The notes beneath the pieces are model-generated. The model did not search any database. It had not been told where the DNA came from and worked only from the letters and a program-made list of their open reading frames with translations. This document shows, in pieces, positions 22,805-32,930 of a stretch of DNA of 33,562 nt. Position numbers and translations under genes: made by a program. Every line of letters starts with the position of its first letter. Position 1 is the stretch's first letter. Origin of the DNA: Dehalococcoidia bacterium. Lineage in GTDB: Bacteria; Chloroflexota; Dehalococcoidia; Lucifugimonadales; UBA3495. The stretch is taken from positions 1 through 33,562 of the forward strand of contig SHYG01000019.1 in assembly GCA_009692925.1 (NCBI GenBank), in the 5' to 3' direction.

Positions 22805-24433
22805 ATGAAGAGCGACTTTCTAATAGCGCTCACCCAGCTAGCAGCGGAACGTCACTTGCCTCGGGAGCAGGTGCTTCAAGCAATTGAAGCTGCCTTGGCT
22901 TCCGCGTTCAAGAAGGACAACCCGGCCGCGGGGCAGAATATATCGGTCAAACTGAACCCTAACACGGGGGATGTCAACGTCTACGCCTTGAAAACGGTGG
23001 TGGAGAAGGTTGAGGACCCCACCCGGGAGATTAGCCTCAAAGACGCCCAGGCGATCCGGCCGGCCATTGCCCTGGGGGAGGAGTTGGCCGCAGCGGAGCC
23101 GCTGCCCCACAACGCCAGCCGCATTGCCGCCCAGACCGCCAAGCAGGTGGTCCTCCAGCGGCTGCGGGAAGCGGAGCGGGAGTTGCTCTTCCAGGAGTTC
23201 CTGAAGCACCAGGACGACATCGTCTCCGGCGTAGTGGAGCAGATTGAGACTGGGCGCACCATTGTGCTGGACTTGGGCCGGGCCCAGGCCCTGATGCCAC
23301 CGGAAGAGCAGGTGCCCACGGAGCGGTATCGCAAGGGGCAGCGGCTCAAGGTCTTTGTGCTCAGCGTGCGCAGCGGGCCCAAGGGGCCAGAAATCCTGGT
23401 GTCCCGCAGCCATCGGAACATGCTGAAGCGGCTGTTTGAGATTGAAGTTCCGGAAGTGCACAACGGAGTGGTGGAGATCAAGGGCATTGCCCGGGAGGCC
23501 GGCTTCCGCAGCAAGGTGGCGGTAAGCTCCACCCAGGAGGGAATTGACCCGGTGGGCTCCTGCATCGGCGTGCGGGGCAACCGCATCCAGAGCATCGTCA
23601 ACGAGCTGCAGGGCGAGAAAATCGACGTAATCCCTTGGGACCGGGACGCGCGGGCGTTCATCGCCAAGGCCCTCAGCCCGGCGGAAGTCTTGCACGTGGA
23701 GATGGCTACTGGCGGGGAACAGACTGCCACCGTGATCGTGCCCGACCGTCAGCTATCCTTGGCCATCGGCAAGGAAGGGCAGAACGCACGCTTGGCCGCC
23801 CGGTTGTCCGGCTGGCGGCTGGACATCAAGGGTTTGGCCGAGTGGGAAGAGATCAAGATCACCCGCCAGAAGCAACACGAGGAAGACCGCCGCGCCACTG
23901 CCCAAGCCTCAGGCCAGGCGACGGCAGGGGTGGCTGCTGCGGCTCCGGCTGTGCCATTGGAAGCCAAGGCCACTGTGGCCGAGCCGCCCGCGCGAGTGGA
24001 TGTGAGGAGGGCGGCCCCCATGGCTGCGCCCGTCCCGGCCATGGCCGCGGCAAAGCCCGCCGTCCCGATGAGCGAGGATGCCATTCTGGAAGCGCTAATC
24101 CGCGAGGAAGAAGCGGCCAAGAAAGCTACCCCTTCCCGAGCGGAACCCGCCCCAGCGCTAGGCCTAAGCGTGGAAGCGCTGGCTTCCCTAACCCTGGAGG
24201 AGTTGGCCGAGGAGATGGGCGAGGACGAAGAGGACGAGGGGGAGGAAGGCGAGGGCGCGGAGCCAGTTCTGGGGTTGCCGGGTACGCCAGTGCTTACCCC
24301 CGACGCCGGCAAGATTCGGTTTGCCGAAGACATCATGGAAGACTACCGGGGCGCAGGTCGCACGGGTCGCCGGACGCGGCGCGGCCCAGCCCCCAGCGCC
24401 AATCGCGGCAACCGCAGGGGTGGCGGACGCTAA
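22805..24433 (+). CDS. nusA: Transcription termination/antitermination factor NusA
   Basis: NusA binds RNA polymerase and the nascent RNA to control pausing and termination. The 542-residue protein starts MKSDFLIALTQLAAERHLPREQVLQAIEAALASAFKKD, then an S1 domain (about 135-200, LDLGRAQALMPPEEQ), KH1 and KH2 (VGSCIGVRGNRIQSIVNELQGEKIDVIPW and LAIGKEGQNARLAARLSGWRLDIK). After about residue 360 a species-specific tail follows: an Ala/Pro-rich linker, an acidic run (about 468-485, EEMGEDEEDEGEEGEGAE) and an Arg/Gly-rich end (GRRTRRGPAPSANRGNRRGGGR). ATG 22805 is the family start; an upstream in-frame TTG at 22727 would read through the leader hairpin. Confidence 0.93.
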   Translation: MKSDFLIALTQLAAERHLPREQVLQAIEAALASAFKKDNPAAGQNISVKLNPNTGDVNVYALKTVVEKVEDPTREISLKDAQAIRPAIALGEELAAAEPLPHNASRIAAQTAKQVVLQRLREAERELLFQEFLKHQDDIVSGVVEQIETGRTIVLDLGRAQALMPPEEQVPTERYRKGQRLKVFVLSVRSGPKGPEILVSRSHRNMLKRLFEIEVPEVHNGVVEIKGIAREAGFRSKVAVSSTQEGIDPVGSCIGVRGNRIQSIVNELQGEKIDVIPWDRDARAFIAKALSPAEVLHVEMATGGEQTATVIVPDRQLSLAIGKEGQNARLAARLSGWRLDIKGLAEWEEIKITRQKQHEEDRRATAQASGQATAGVAAAAPAVPLEAKATVAEPPARVDVRRAAPMAAPVPAMAAAKPAVPMSEDAILEALIREEEAAKKATPSRAEPAPALGLSVEALASLTLEELAEEMGEDEEDEGEEGEGAEPVLGLPGTPVLTPDAGKIRFAEDIMEDYRGAGRTGRRTRRGPAPSANRGNRRGGGR

Positions 24434-24465
24434 CCAGCCGCCCCGCAGCAGTGGGAGGGGTTGCG

Positions 24466-24795
24466 TTGGCCAAGCCCCGCCACGTGCCCGAGCGCACCTG
24501 CGTCGCCTGCGGACAAAAGCAGCCCAAACGGGGACTCATCCGCATCGTGCGCACCCCCCAGGGATCTGTGCTGGTGGACGCTTCCGGCAAGAGCCCCGGC
24601 CGCGGCACCTACCTCTGCGGCTTGCCACCCTGCTGGGAACGCGCGGTCCACAAGGGCAGCCTGGAACGCGGGCTGCACACTCAGATTTCCGCTGCAGACC
24701 GAGAGCAACTCATGGCCTTCTATCATCAAAACGTGCATCCGAACGTGGAGCACGCGGCTGGCAGTACACAACCGGACCCGGCCCCAGGGAGATAA
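24466..24795 (+). CDS. ylxR: YlxR (DUF448) RNA-binding protein
   Basis: A 109-residue protein with RTCVACGQKQPKRGLIRIVRTPQGSVLVD near the start and SPGRGTYLCGLPPCWERAVHKGSLERGL, the YlxR signatures (CxxC, R-x-LIRIV, GRG-YLC). YlxR sits between nusA and infB in most bacteria and is implicated in RNA binding or RNase P modulation. I choose TTG 24466, preceded by GGGAGGGG at five bases; in-frame GTG 24451 is an alternative. A longer frame reading from 23635 is only the shadow inside nusA. It is 32 bases after nusA and 7 before infB. Confidence 0.88.
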   Translation: MAKPRHVPERTCVACGQKQPKRGLIRIVRTPQGSVLVDASGKSPGRGTYLCGLPPCWERAVHKGSLERGLHTQISAADREQLMAFYHQNVHPNVEHAAGSTQPDPAPGR

Positions 24796-24802
24796 TTAGA
24801 GT

Positions 24803-26635
24803 ATGACGACCAACGAACTTGATTCCCCAGTAGAAACTGAAGCCAAGCCCGCCCGCGCGGCCCGTCGCCCCGCTGGGGAGCGCAAGCCCGTCAACCGGGT
24901 GCTGGTCATGCCCCAAACTCTTAGCGTCAAGCAACTGGCGGAGTTGATTGACCAAACCCCCATCGATGTCATCAAGCAGCTGATGCGGCATGGCATTATG
25001 GCCGGAGTCAACCAGATTGTGGACTACCAGGTAGCATCTCTGGTCACCACGGCCGCTGGCATCCGCACCAAGCTGGCGGACGAGACCAAGGCGGCAGCCC
25101 CCGCCAAGGCAGCGGCGCCTGCGGATACCGCTAACCTGGTCACGCGGCCCCCAGTCGTCACCGTGATGGGCCATGTGGACCACGGCAAGACCACCCTGCT
25201 GGACACCATTCGCAAGACGAAGGTGGCCAGCCGCGAGGTGGGCGGCATCACCCAGCACATCGGCGCCTATCAGGTGGAATACCTGGGCAAGAAAATCACG
25301 TTCTTGGATACCCCAGGCCATGAGGCGTTCACCGCTATCCGCTCCCGGGGGGCCAAATGCACCGACATCGCGGTGCTGGTGGTGGCCGCCAACGACGGCA
25401 TCATGCCCCAGACCGTGGAGGCCATTAACCACGCCAAGGCTGCCGGCGTGCCGATCATTGTGGCCATCAACAAGATGGATCTGCCCGACGCCAACCCGGA
25501 CCGGGTCAAGCTCCAGCTCAGCGAGCACAACCTGGTCATCGAAGAGTGGGGCGGAGAAGTCATCGCGGTGCCGGTATCCGCCCGCAGCGGGGAGGGCATT
25601 GACACCCTGCTGCAGAACATCCAAGTGGTGTCCGAGGTGGCGGACCTGAAGGCCGACCCCACCAAGCCTGCCAGCGGGGTCATTATTGAAGCCAAGCTGG
25701 ACCGCAAGCGCGGCCCCACCAGCACGGTGCTGGTGCAGTCGGGCACCTTGCGGGTGGGCGATCACATAGTGGCCGGCACCGCCTGGGGCCGGGTAAAGGC
25801 CATCGCCAACGAACGCGGGCAGGCAATCAAAGAAGTTGCTCCCGGCGACCCCGCGGAGGTTCTTGGATTCAGCGAGCTGCCCGAGGCCGGGGACGTGCTG
25901 ACCGTGGTGCCCAACGAGCGGGCCTCCCGCCTGCTGGTGGCCGAGCGGGAGCGCTCCAAGACCGCCCAGCAGACCCAGGCCAGGGCGCTCACCCTGGACG
26001 AGGTGGTCAAGCAAATTGACGCCGGCGACGTTAAGGAGCTGAACCTGGTGCTCAAGGCCGACGTGCAAGGCAGCGTGGAGGCCATCCGCCAGTCGCTGGA
26101 CAAGCTCGCCGACGCCGAGGCCACTGTGCGCATTCTGCACGCCGGGTCGGGCGCGGTCACCGAGTTGGACGTGCTGCTCGCCAGCGCCTCCAGCGGCATC
26201 ATCATCGCCTTCAACGTGGGCAGCGAGCCCAGCGCCGAGCGCACCGCCAGCCGGGCGGGCGTGGAAATTCGGAAATACAACATCATCTACCAGCTCATTG
26301 AGGACGTGGAACGCGCCCTCCACGGCATGCTAGAGCCGATTTACACCGACGTGCTGACGGGCCGTGCCGAGGTGCGAGAGGTCTTCCCCGGCCGCGGCAA
26401 CGCCAAGATAGCCGGCTGCCGCGTGCTGGAGGGCCGCCTGGTGCGCGGAGCCACCGTGCGGATCATGCGCGGGGGCAAGGTGATGCAGGAGTCTTCCATC
26501 ACCGGGCTGCGCCACTTCCGCGACGAGGTTACCCAGATTAACACCGGCCTGGAGTGCGGCGTGGCACTCCAGGATTTCAACGATTTCCAGGTTGGGGACC
26601 TCCTGGAGGTGCACCGGCAGGAGCGCGCCCGCTAA
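24803..26635 (+). CDS. infB: Translation initiation factor IF-2
   Basis: The GTPase that brings initiator tRNA to the 30S subunit and joins 50S. At 610 residues it is a short-form IF-2. An N-terminal IF2_N helical unit (about 36-58, [26 protein letters not shown]) precedes a short Ala/Lys linker. The G domain has GHVDHGKTT (121-129), [30 protein letters not shown] and SAR. Domain II and the C-terminal tRNA-binding domains follow ([46 protein letters not shown]). ATG 24803 overlaps no neighbour; GGGAGATAATT upstream gives a weak ribosome binding site. Confidence 0.95.
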   Translation: MTTNELDSPVETEAKPARAARRPAGERKPVNRVLVMPQTLSVKQLAELIDQTPIDVIKQLMRHGIMAGVNQIVDYQVASLVTTAAGIRTKLADETKAAAPAKAAAPADTANLVTRPPVVTVMGHVDHGKTTLLDTIRKTKVASREVGGITQHIGAYQVEYLGKKITFLDTPGHEAFTAIRSRGAKCTDIAVLVVAANDGIMPQTVEAINHAKAAGVPIIVAINKMDLPDANPDRVKLQLSEHNLVIEEWGGEVIAVPVSARSGEGIDTLLQNIQVVSEVADLKADPTKPASGVIIEAKLDRKRGPTSTVLVQSGTLRVGDHIVAGTAWGRVKAIANERGQAIKEVAPGDPAEVLGFSELPEAGDVLTVVPNERASRLLVAERERSKTAQQTQARALTLDEVVKQIDAGDVKELNLVLKADVQGSVEAIRQSLDKLADAEATVRILHAGSGAVTELDVLLASASSGIIIAFNVGSEPSAERTASRAGVEIRKYNIIYQLIEDVERALHGMLEPIYTDVLTGRAEVREVFPGRGNAKIAGCRVLEGRLVRGATVRIMRGGKVMQESSITGLRHFRDEVTQINTGLECGVALQDFNDFQVGDLLEVHRQERAR

Positions 26636-26736
26636 GGCCTGGGCCAGTGTCCCATTCTTCCGGTTTCCTGGCAAGCCCCAGGGCCAGGAGAGCAGGATTG
26701 TTTTATGGCGCCGCAAGTGCCTCACCCCCGATGGTT

Positions 26737-26812
26737 GAGTAGGCCCGACCGCAGTGGGGCCGTATCGACACCCGTCTCACCGTTGGTCTCGATACGGCCT
26801 GCGGGCCTACTC
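26737..26812. repeat. Imperfect inverted repeat between infB and rbfA
   Basis: GAGTAGGCCC (26737-26746) and GGCCGTATCGA (26758-26768) reappear as reverse complements at 26803-26812 and 26789-26799. The 76-base element resembles dispersed palindromic repeats, and it separates two genes that are usually close together. No promoter is evident in this 224-base gap. Confidence 0.7.
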
Positions 26813-26859
26813 GCCCGGCGAGTGGAGGAAAATGCAACCACCCTGGCCAGGAGAGCGCC

Positions 26860-27300
26860 ATGTCCCGACGCATTGACCGCATCAATGGACTGTTGCAACA
26901 GGAGATTAGCCAGCTCCTGGCCCAGCAGATTAACGACCCCCGGTTGAAAGGCGTCATCAGCATCACCCAGGTGAGCACGTCCTCAGACATGCGCAACGCC
27001 CGCGTGTCCCTCAGTGTCATGGGTGACAAGAAGACGCAGGACGACGGCCTGGCGGGAATCCGCTCCGCGGCGGCGTTCCTGCGGCGGGAGCTCAAAGAGC
27101 GTCTAACCCTGCGCTACGTGCCGTTCCTCAGCTTTCAGATAGACAACTCCCTGGAGAACGCCGACCGAGTGGTGCAAGTAATGAACCGCATCCAGGAACT
27201 GAGCCCGGAACTGAGCCCACTTAGTTCCGCCCCCGCCGCGCCCGCGCCAATGGATGCCCAAGTCGTGCCGAACCGAAACCATGTCCCGCGGGGTAACTAG
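26860..27300 (+). CDS. rbfA: Ribosome-binding factor A
   Basis: RbfA is a KH-like 30S maturation factor for 16S rRNA 5'-end processing and cold growth. The 146-residue sequence begins MSRRIDRINGLLQQEISQLLAQQINDPRLKGVISITQVSTSSDMRNARVSLSVMGDK, covering the family motifs DPRLKG-ISIT and D-RNARV. It then has LRRELKERLTLRYVPFLSFQIDNSLENADRVVQVMNRI. The last 25-30 residues are a Pro/Ala-rich extension. ATG 26860 follows AGGAGAG. truB begins 3 bases after its stop, so the pair is coupled. Confidence 0.93.
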   Translation: MSRRIDRINGLLQQEISQLLAQQINDPRLKGVISITQVSTSSDMRNARVSLSVMGDKKTQDDGLAGIRSAAAFLRRELKERLTLRYVPFLSFQIDNSLENADRVVQVMNRIQELSPELSPLSSAPAAPAPMDAQVVPNRNHVPRGN

Positions 27301-27303
27301 GCC

Positions 27304-28287
27304 GTGAGCGGGGCTGGCCGTGCAGCCGCCACCGACGTGGATGGGTTCGTCAACCTGAACAAGGCCGTGGGAATGACCTCCATGGACGTGCTGCGCCGGA
27401 TTAAAGGCATCACCGGCCAGCGCCACAAAGTGGGCCACGGCGGGACCATGGACCCCTTAGCTCACGGCGTCCTCCCCATCTGCTTCGGCCAGGCCACGCG
27501 CTTGATGGACCACGTCATCGCTGGCCCCAAGGGATACCGCGTGGAGGTCCACTTGGGCATCACCACCACCACCTACGACGCCGAGGGTGAAGTGGTGAAG
27601 ACCGTTCCCGCGGACAACCTGGAACAAGTGACCCGGAAAATGGTGGAGGCGGCGCTGCCACCCTTTATTGGTACGATTCAGCAGACGCCACCCATGTACA
27701 GCGCCATCAAAATCCAGGGCCAGCGCCTGTACAAACTGGCTCGCGCGGGCATTGAGGTGGAGCGGCAGGCCCGCACCGTCGAGATTCACGATATCCAACT
27801 TCGGGAGTTTCTGCTTCCCAAGCTGGTACTGGACGTGGAGTGCGGGCGCGGCGTTTACATGCGGTCCTTGGCCCACGACCTGGGGGAAGCACTGGGTTGC
27901 GGCGGTTACGTGACCGACCTGACGCGGACGCACGCCGGCGGGTTTTCCCTGGCAAGCGCCGTGACCCTGGAAGATCTGGAGCGGGCCAACACCACTGACC
28001 CCGCGGGCTGGCAGCAGTACCTGCACCCGGTGGACTGGATGTTGCAAGGACTGAAAAGCATCTCCGTAGGCAGGGCGGCAGAGCAGTGCCTGCGCAACGG
28101 CCAGTCCATCAACCTGGGGCGCCTCGCCCCCGAGGCCGCCTACCTGGAGCAGTTCCGCGCCTACAGCGCCGAGGGACGATTTTTGGCCCTGGTGCAGTTT
28201 GAGCGCTCTAACAACACGTGGCAGCCCATGAAGGTGTTCCACAGTCGATTGCCCTCACCTCTCGCCCCAGTATCTACCCACCCTTAG
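27304..28287 (+). CDS. truB: tRNA pseudouridine(55) synthase TruB
   Basis: TruB makes pseudouridine 55 in the T-loop of tRNAs. The 327-residue protein has GFVNLNKAVGMTSMDVLRRI (14-33), then HKVGHGGTMDPLAHGVLPICFGQATRL, where Asp50 is the catalytic aspartate. TTTYDAEGEVV and TPPMYSAIKIQGQRLYKLARAGIEVER follow, as does VECGRGVYMRSLAHDLGEALGCGGYVTDLTRTHAGGFSL. The canonical GTLDPLATG reads GTMDPLAHG, a mild change. The start is GTG 27304, right after rbfA, as usual in this operon. A C-terminal Pro/Ser tail extends past the PUA-like end. Confidence 0.94.
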   Translation: MSGAGRAAATDVDGFVNLNKAVGMTSMDVLRRIKGITGQRHKVGHGGTMDPLAHGVLPICFGQATRLMDHVIAGPKGYRVEVHLGITTTTYDAEGEVVKTVPADNLEQVTRKMVEAALPPFIGTIQQTPPMYSAIKIQGQRLYKLARAGIEVERQARTVEIHDIQLREFLLPKLVLDVECGRGVYMRSLAHDLGEALGCGGYVTDLTRTHAGGFSLASAVTLEDLERANTTDPAGWQQYLHPVDWMLQGLKSISVGRAAEQCLRNGQSINLGRLAPEAAYLEQFRAYSAEGRFLALVQFERSNNTWQPMKVFHSRLPSPLAPVSTHP

Positions 28288-28603
28288 CCCCCCAAGACGC
28301 CAGAAAGCTTGGCAGCCTCTCCCATCCCAGGGCGTTAGCTATCTGCCGATCTCACAGACCCCATTGTGCTCAGGTTCAGGGGGCCGCATTGGAAGTTAGA
28401 CTTTAGCGCTCAATAGTCCCACTCTAGTGTCGCTTTAGTCCCACAAAAGCACCAGAACGTTACAGAATCCTGACTCAGATAGCTTGACAAAATACCACCG
28501 CTTTGTATACCGTAGCTATGTACCTAGGAGACAGCTATCCCATGGTATCTGGCACCGGTTTCCACAGCGCGCAATCAATTTATTTTAAGGGGGGGTGAAA
28601 CTC
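28288..28603. other. 316-base gene-free region after truB
   Basis: No gene, tRNA or clear terminator seen. It contains the promoter at 28484-28511 for the DUF5679 gene. The start of the predicted transcript holds CTATG/CATGG and AGCTAT repeats of uncertain meaning. Confidence 0.5.
28484..28511 (+). promoter_or_regulatory. Promoter for the DUF5679 mini-gene
   Basis: Perfect TTGACA (28484-28489), a 16-base spacer, and TATACC (28506-28511). The leader to the ATG is about 85 bases. Confidence 0.6.
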
Positions 28604-28744
28604 ATGGACGCCTATTGTTTTAAGTGCCGCAGCAAGCGAGACATCCGGAATCCCCGGCAGGTAACTCTCAAGAACGGCCGTCCCGCAACTCAGGGCGTAT
28701 GCCTCGTGTGCGGAACCAAGGTTTTCCGCATCGGCAAGGCCTAG
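28604..28744 (+). CDS. DUF5679 mini zinc-ribbon protein
   Basis: A 46-residue protein: AYCFKCRSKRDIRNPRQVTL, then KNGRPATQGVCLVCGTKVFRIGKA. Two CxxC knuckles (Cys5/Cys8 and Cys33/Cys36) make a zinc ribbon. The KNGRPATQG-CxxCGTK-FRIGK pattern matches DUF5679, a small family of unknown role found in Chloroflexota and Actinomycetota; some DUF5679 genes lie near DNA topology genes, which is recalled rather than checked. A G-rich ribosome binding site (AAGGGGGGGTGA) precedes ATG 28604. It stands alone with its own promoter. Confidence 0.85.
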   Translation: MDAYCFKCRSKRDIRNPRQVTLKNGRPATQGVCLVCGTKVFRIGKA

Positions 28745-28989
28745 CAACCGTATCTGCCCAGCCCTGATAGCTGTCTCAGAGGCGGGCGGACTCCCCGGAA
28801 GATGTGCCAGGCCCTGGTGAACCCCACACCTGGTCAATTGGTTCCGTGGATTCGTGTGCTGCAGGGCGCGGGCCTCACCCGGTACGGGGCCTGCGCCCGT
28901 TGCTATTTGCAGACTCAACTCCGGTCGCGGCAGATCCTCTGGCTCACCGACGCCGGAATCTGACACCACGCCCGCCCCGGCCAACTTGG
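28745..28989. other. Gene-free stretch with a strong hairpin
   Basis: No open gene is convincing. GGGCGCGGGCC (28864-28874) pairs with GGCCTGCGCCC (28888-28898) as an 11-pair stem with one G-U and a 13-base loop. The stretch does not match RNase P RNA, tmRNA or SRP RNA signatures on either strand. It may contain the decayed downstream end of the remnant at 28990-29251. Confidence 0.4.
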
Positions 28990-29251
28990 CGATGCACCTG
29001 CGTGGCATCTGGTGAAGTCGCGGCCCGTGCCTGCCGAAACCTCCAGCAATATGCCCTCACCACCGCCAACCGGGCGTGTTCCTCGGCATCCACACGGGAT
29101 GAGTAACTACGTCCACCTCAGAAGACCGGGGAGCAGCCTGGTGGTCCCCCGGCTGCACCAGCGGCACAATGGAGTCACCGTGAGCAGCCACCAACTGGGC
29201 ACCAAGCTCCTTCCCGGTGCGAGTTGCCAGGCCCGCGTCCAGTTTGGGCAC
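28990..29251 (-). pseudogene. Possible decayed malate/lactate dehydrogenase (C-terminal half)
   Basis: On the minus strand one frame reads KLDAGLATRTGKELG-AQL-VAAHGDSIVPLV (29251-29156), close to the MDH/LDH segment with LD, a helix and the catalytic-histidine motif GxHGDSMVPLV. About 25 codons further, in another frame, TRPVGGGEGILL (29079-29044) resembles the MDH TRNGGGEIV-LL block and is followed by a GTG. Spacing and order agree with MDH, but the frames differ and stops intervene, so it would be a broken remnant. The upstream half is absent; an intact gene on the other strand occupies that place. Confidence 0.4.
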
Positions 29252-29253
29252 CC

Positions 29254-29586
29254 ATGAGCTCCCAGTACTGTGAGCGTTGCAAGCAACCGCTGCGACCCGG
29301 CCGGAGCTTTGCTTTACAAGGCGGTGGTTCCCCGCGCACCCGCGGCGGCGCTGCACCGCCTGCGCCGGACCTGCGCTGCCTCAAGTGCGCGCTGCGGCAC
29401 CGGGGACTGCTGCGGCGCTCCCTCATGGTCTCCCTAGTAGTCGGCACAATTCTGACCCTGCTCAACCAGGGCGACACCCTGCTGGCGGCCCGGTGGAACA
29501 ACGCCCTTTACTGGCAAATACCCTTGACCTACTGCGTGCCCTTTCTGGTGGCCACCTACGGCGCCCTGACCAACACCCGCAAGTAG
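29254..29586 (+). CDS. Zinc-ribbon plus NrtS-like membrane protein
   Basis: A 110-residue protein. CERC (6-9) and CLKC (42-45) form a probable zinc ribbon. The C-terminal part, RRSLMVSLVVGTILTLLNQGDTLLAARWNNALYWQIPLTYCVPFLVATYGAL, has two membrane helices around LNQGD and matches from memory the NrtS family of small nitrate/nitrite transport proteins (VGTILxLxNQGD, LTYxVPFxVxTYGA). The zinc ribbon fused to it is unusual. ATG 29254 is chosen; in-frame TTG 29224 would add ten residues. No strong ribosome binding site is visible, and nitrate transport itself is inferred. Confidence 0.68.
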   Translation: MSSQYCERCKQPLRPGRSFALQGGGSPRTRGGAAPPAPDLRCLKCALRHRGLLRRSLMVSLVVGTILTLLNQGDTLLAARWNNALYWQIPLTYCVPFLVATYGALTNTRK

Positions 29587-29700
29587 CACTTCCAACCGGC
29601 GAGGAGGCCGCGTTAGTTCCGTGCCGCACCCGCCACAACTCTTCAGGGGCGACGAGTGCGGAGGCATTCTGACGGGTCCGCCCCCCAGAGCCTCGGAACC

Positions 29701-30351
29701 TCAGAACTTCCGAATGACCGACACCACCCGGCCGCGCACTTCTAAGTTGTCGGCGGCGCAGTAGATTGGCCCCATCTGGCTATTGGCCGGTTGCAGACGC
29801 ACCCGGTCGCCTTCCAGATAGTATTTCTTGAGGGTGGCTTCTTCCTCGTTTTTCAGCCAAGCCACCACCATGTCGCCATTGTCCGCGCGCTGGGTCGGCA
29901 TTAGCACCACCACGTCGCCGTCGTCAATTAACGCGTCCATCATGGATGTGCCCTTGACGCGCAGGGCAAACAACTTGCCATAGCGCCGCGGCAGCTCGGG
30001 GGCTACCTCGATAGTATCAAACTCGGCGCTGGCAGCCCCGCCTTCCGCCGAGAACACCGGCAGAGGTTCGCCCGCCGCAATGGTGCCCACCAGTTGCACC
30101 CGGGGGGCGGTGGACACTGGCTGCCCGCCTTCGTCCAGCAGTTCAATGCCACGGGCCACGTCCGCGCGGCGGTTAAGGTAACCGTCCCGGTTCAGCAGCT
30201 TCAGGTTGTAGTCCACCACGGAGGTGGAGCTGATGTCGCAGGCATGCTGAATGTCCCGCACAGTGGGCGGGATGCCATTTTCCTGCATGAACAGATGAAT
30301 GAAGTCCAGGATCCGTTGCCGCCGGGGGGGCAGCTTCTTTCGCAACAGCAT
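29701..30351 (-). CDS. lexA: LexA repressor
   Basis: SOS regulator that cleaves itself when RecA-bound. The 216-residue protein has an N-terminal winged helix (LPPRRQRILDFIHLFMQENGIPPTVRDIQHACDISSTSVVDYNLKLLNRDGYL, 7-59) and a peptidase S24 domain. The cleavage site is Ala93-Gly94 in VGTIAAGEPLP, with catalytic Ser136 (VKGTSMMDALIDDGD) and Lys175 (EEATLKKYY). The start is ATG 30351. The upstream SOS box (30375-30386) indicates autoregulation. The other SOS targets of this organism are not in the window. Confidence 0.94.
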   Translation of the reverse strand: MLLRKKLPPRRQRILDFIHLFMQENGIPPTVRDIQHACDISSTSVVDYNLKLLNRDGYLNRRADVARGIELLDEGGQPVSTAPRVQLVGTIAAGEPLPVFSAEGGAASAEFDTIEVAPELPRRYGKLFALRVKGTSMMDALIDDGDVVVLMPTQRADNGDMVVAWLKNEEEATLKKYYLEGDRVRLQPANSQMGPIYCAADNLEVRGRVVSVIRKF

Positions 30352-30374
30352 TTAACACCCTGCGCTACTGATAT

Positions 30375-30386
30375 GAACTTATGTTC
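30375..30386 (-). promoter_or_regulatory. SOS box (LexA operator) of lexA
   Basis: GAAC-TTAT-GTTC, a dyad of the Gram-positive type (GAAC-N4-GTTC), lies 24 bases upstream of the lexA start. It overlaps a second half-site (GTTCTGAAC, 30383-30391). The position fits repression of the lexA promoter. Confidence 0.8.
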
Positions 30387-30472
30387 TGAACACAGGCTAG
30401 CAAAGCCTTTGGGGTCTGTCAATGGTCATTCGTCAGTGGGAGAAGGCGCCTTGGGGTTCGAGGAGCTAGGCA

Positions 30473-30501
30473 AACCAAAAGCGCCGGGTCAAGTCCGGCG
30501 C
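30473..30501 (-). terminator. Intrinsic terminator of rpsT
   Basis: On the minus strand GCGCCGG-ACTTGAC-CCGGCGC (30501-30481) is followed by TTTTGGTTTG. The stem has seven pairs. It lies 39 bases after the rpsT stop. Confidence 0.7.
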
Positions 30502-30539
30502 CCCAAGGTAAAGCCAGGTTGGAGGCGGAGTTTGGAGGG

Positions 30540-30800
30540 CTAAGCGCCGGCCTGGCCCATCTTGTTGAGACGGGCGGCCAGGCGCGACTTGGTGCGGGAA
30601 GCGGTGTTCTTGTGCATGACGCCCTTGCGCACCGCCACGTCCAGCAGGCTAATGGCCTGGCGCACGTTCTCCCCAGCGCCGGCGTCGGCGGATTCAATGG
30701 CCTCCAGGGCGGTGGTCATGGCAGACCGCGTGGTGCGGCGCACGCTGCGGTTACGCACGTTGTGCTTTACGGACTGGCGGGCGGACTTCTCTGCGGGCAA
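30540..30800 (-). CDS. rpsT: 30S ribosomal protein bS20
   Basis: S20 binds 16S rRNA in early 30S assembly. The 86-residue protein is very basic: PAEKSARQSVKHNVRNRSVRRTTRSAMTTALEAIESADAGAGENVRQAISLLDVAVRKGVMHKNTASRTKSRLAARLNKM, with the signature KKGVIHKNxAxRxKSRL region near the end. I choose TTG 30800, with AAGGAG five bases upstream; GTG 30806 falls inside that ribosome binding site and is less likely. It has its own promoter and terminator, lying between gyrB and lexA. Confidence 0.93.
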   Translation of the reverse strand: MPAEKSARQSVKHNVRNRSVRRTTRSAMTTALEAIESADAGAGENVRQAISLLDVAVRKGVMHKNTASRTKSRLAARLNKMGQAGA

Positions 30801-30845
30801 GGGCACTCCTTCTGGATGATCGCAAACCGAATCTTAGCTGGGGCC

Positions 30846-30874
30846 ATTATAGACCAAACGGGCAGGTTTTCCAA
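30846..30874 (-). promoter_or_regulatory. Promoter of rpsT
   Basis: Read on the minus strand: TTGGAA (30874-30869), a 17-base spacer, and a perfect TATAAT (30851-30846). It lies about 46 bases before the TTG start. Confidence 0.75.
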
Positions 30875-30933
30875 ATACGCCAGTTCCGTTAGAACTGCCG
30901 GGGAAAGGCTACGTCCATTTCCGGCACAGGCGG

Positions 30934-32883
<1,950 letters not shown>

Positions 32884-32930
32884 CTAATTTGGCCGGTGAC
32901 ACGCCGCGCTGACTAGGACAAGGGCAGGCC

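Noticed and set aside
24710-26323. 537-codon minus-strand open frame
   Set aside because: Exact shadow of infB, without any recognisable domain.
28804-29106. 100-codon plus-strand open frame
   Set aside because: No family resemblance, poor start context, and it overlaps the suspected dehydrogenase remnant.
28745-29253. RNase P RNA or tmRNA
   Set aside because: Neither GAGGAAAGTCC-type core nor a tmRNA-like 3' end (GGTTCGA...CC) was found on either strand.
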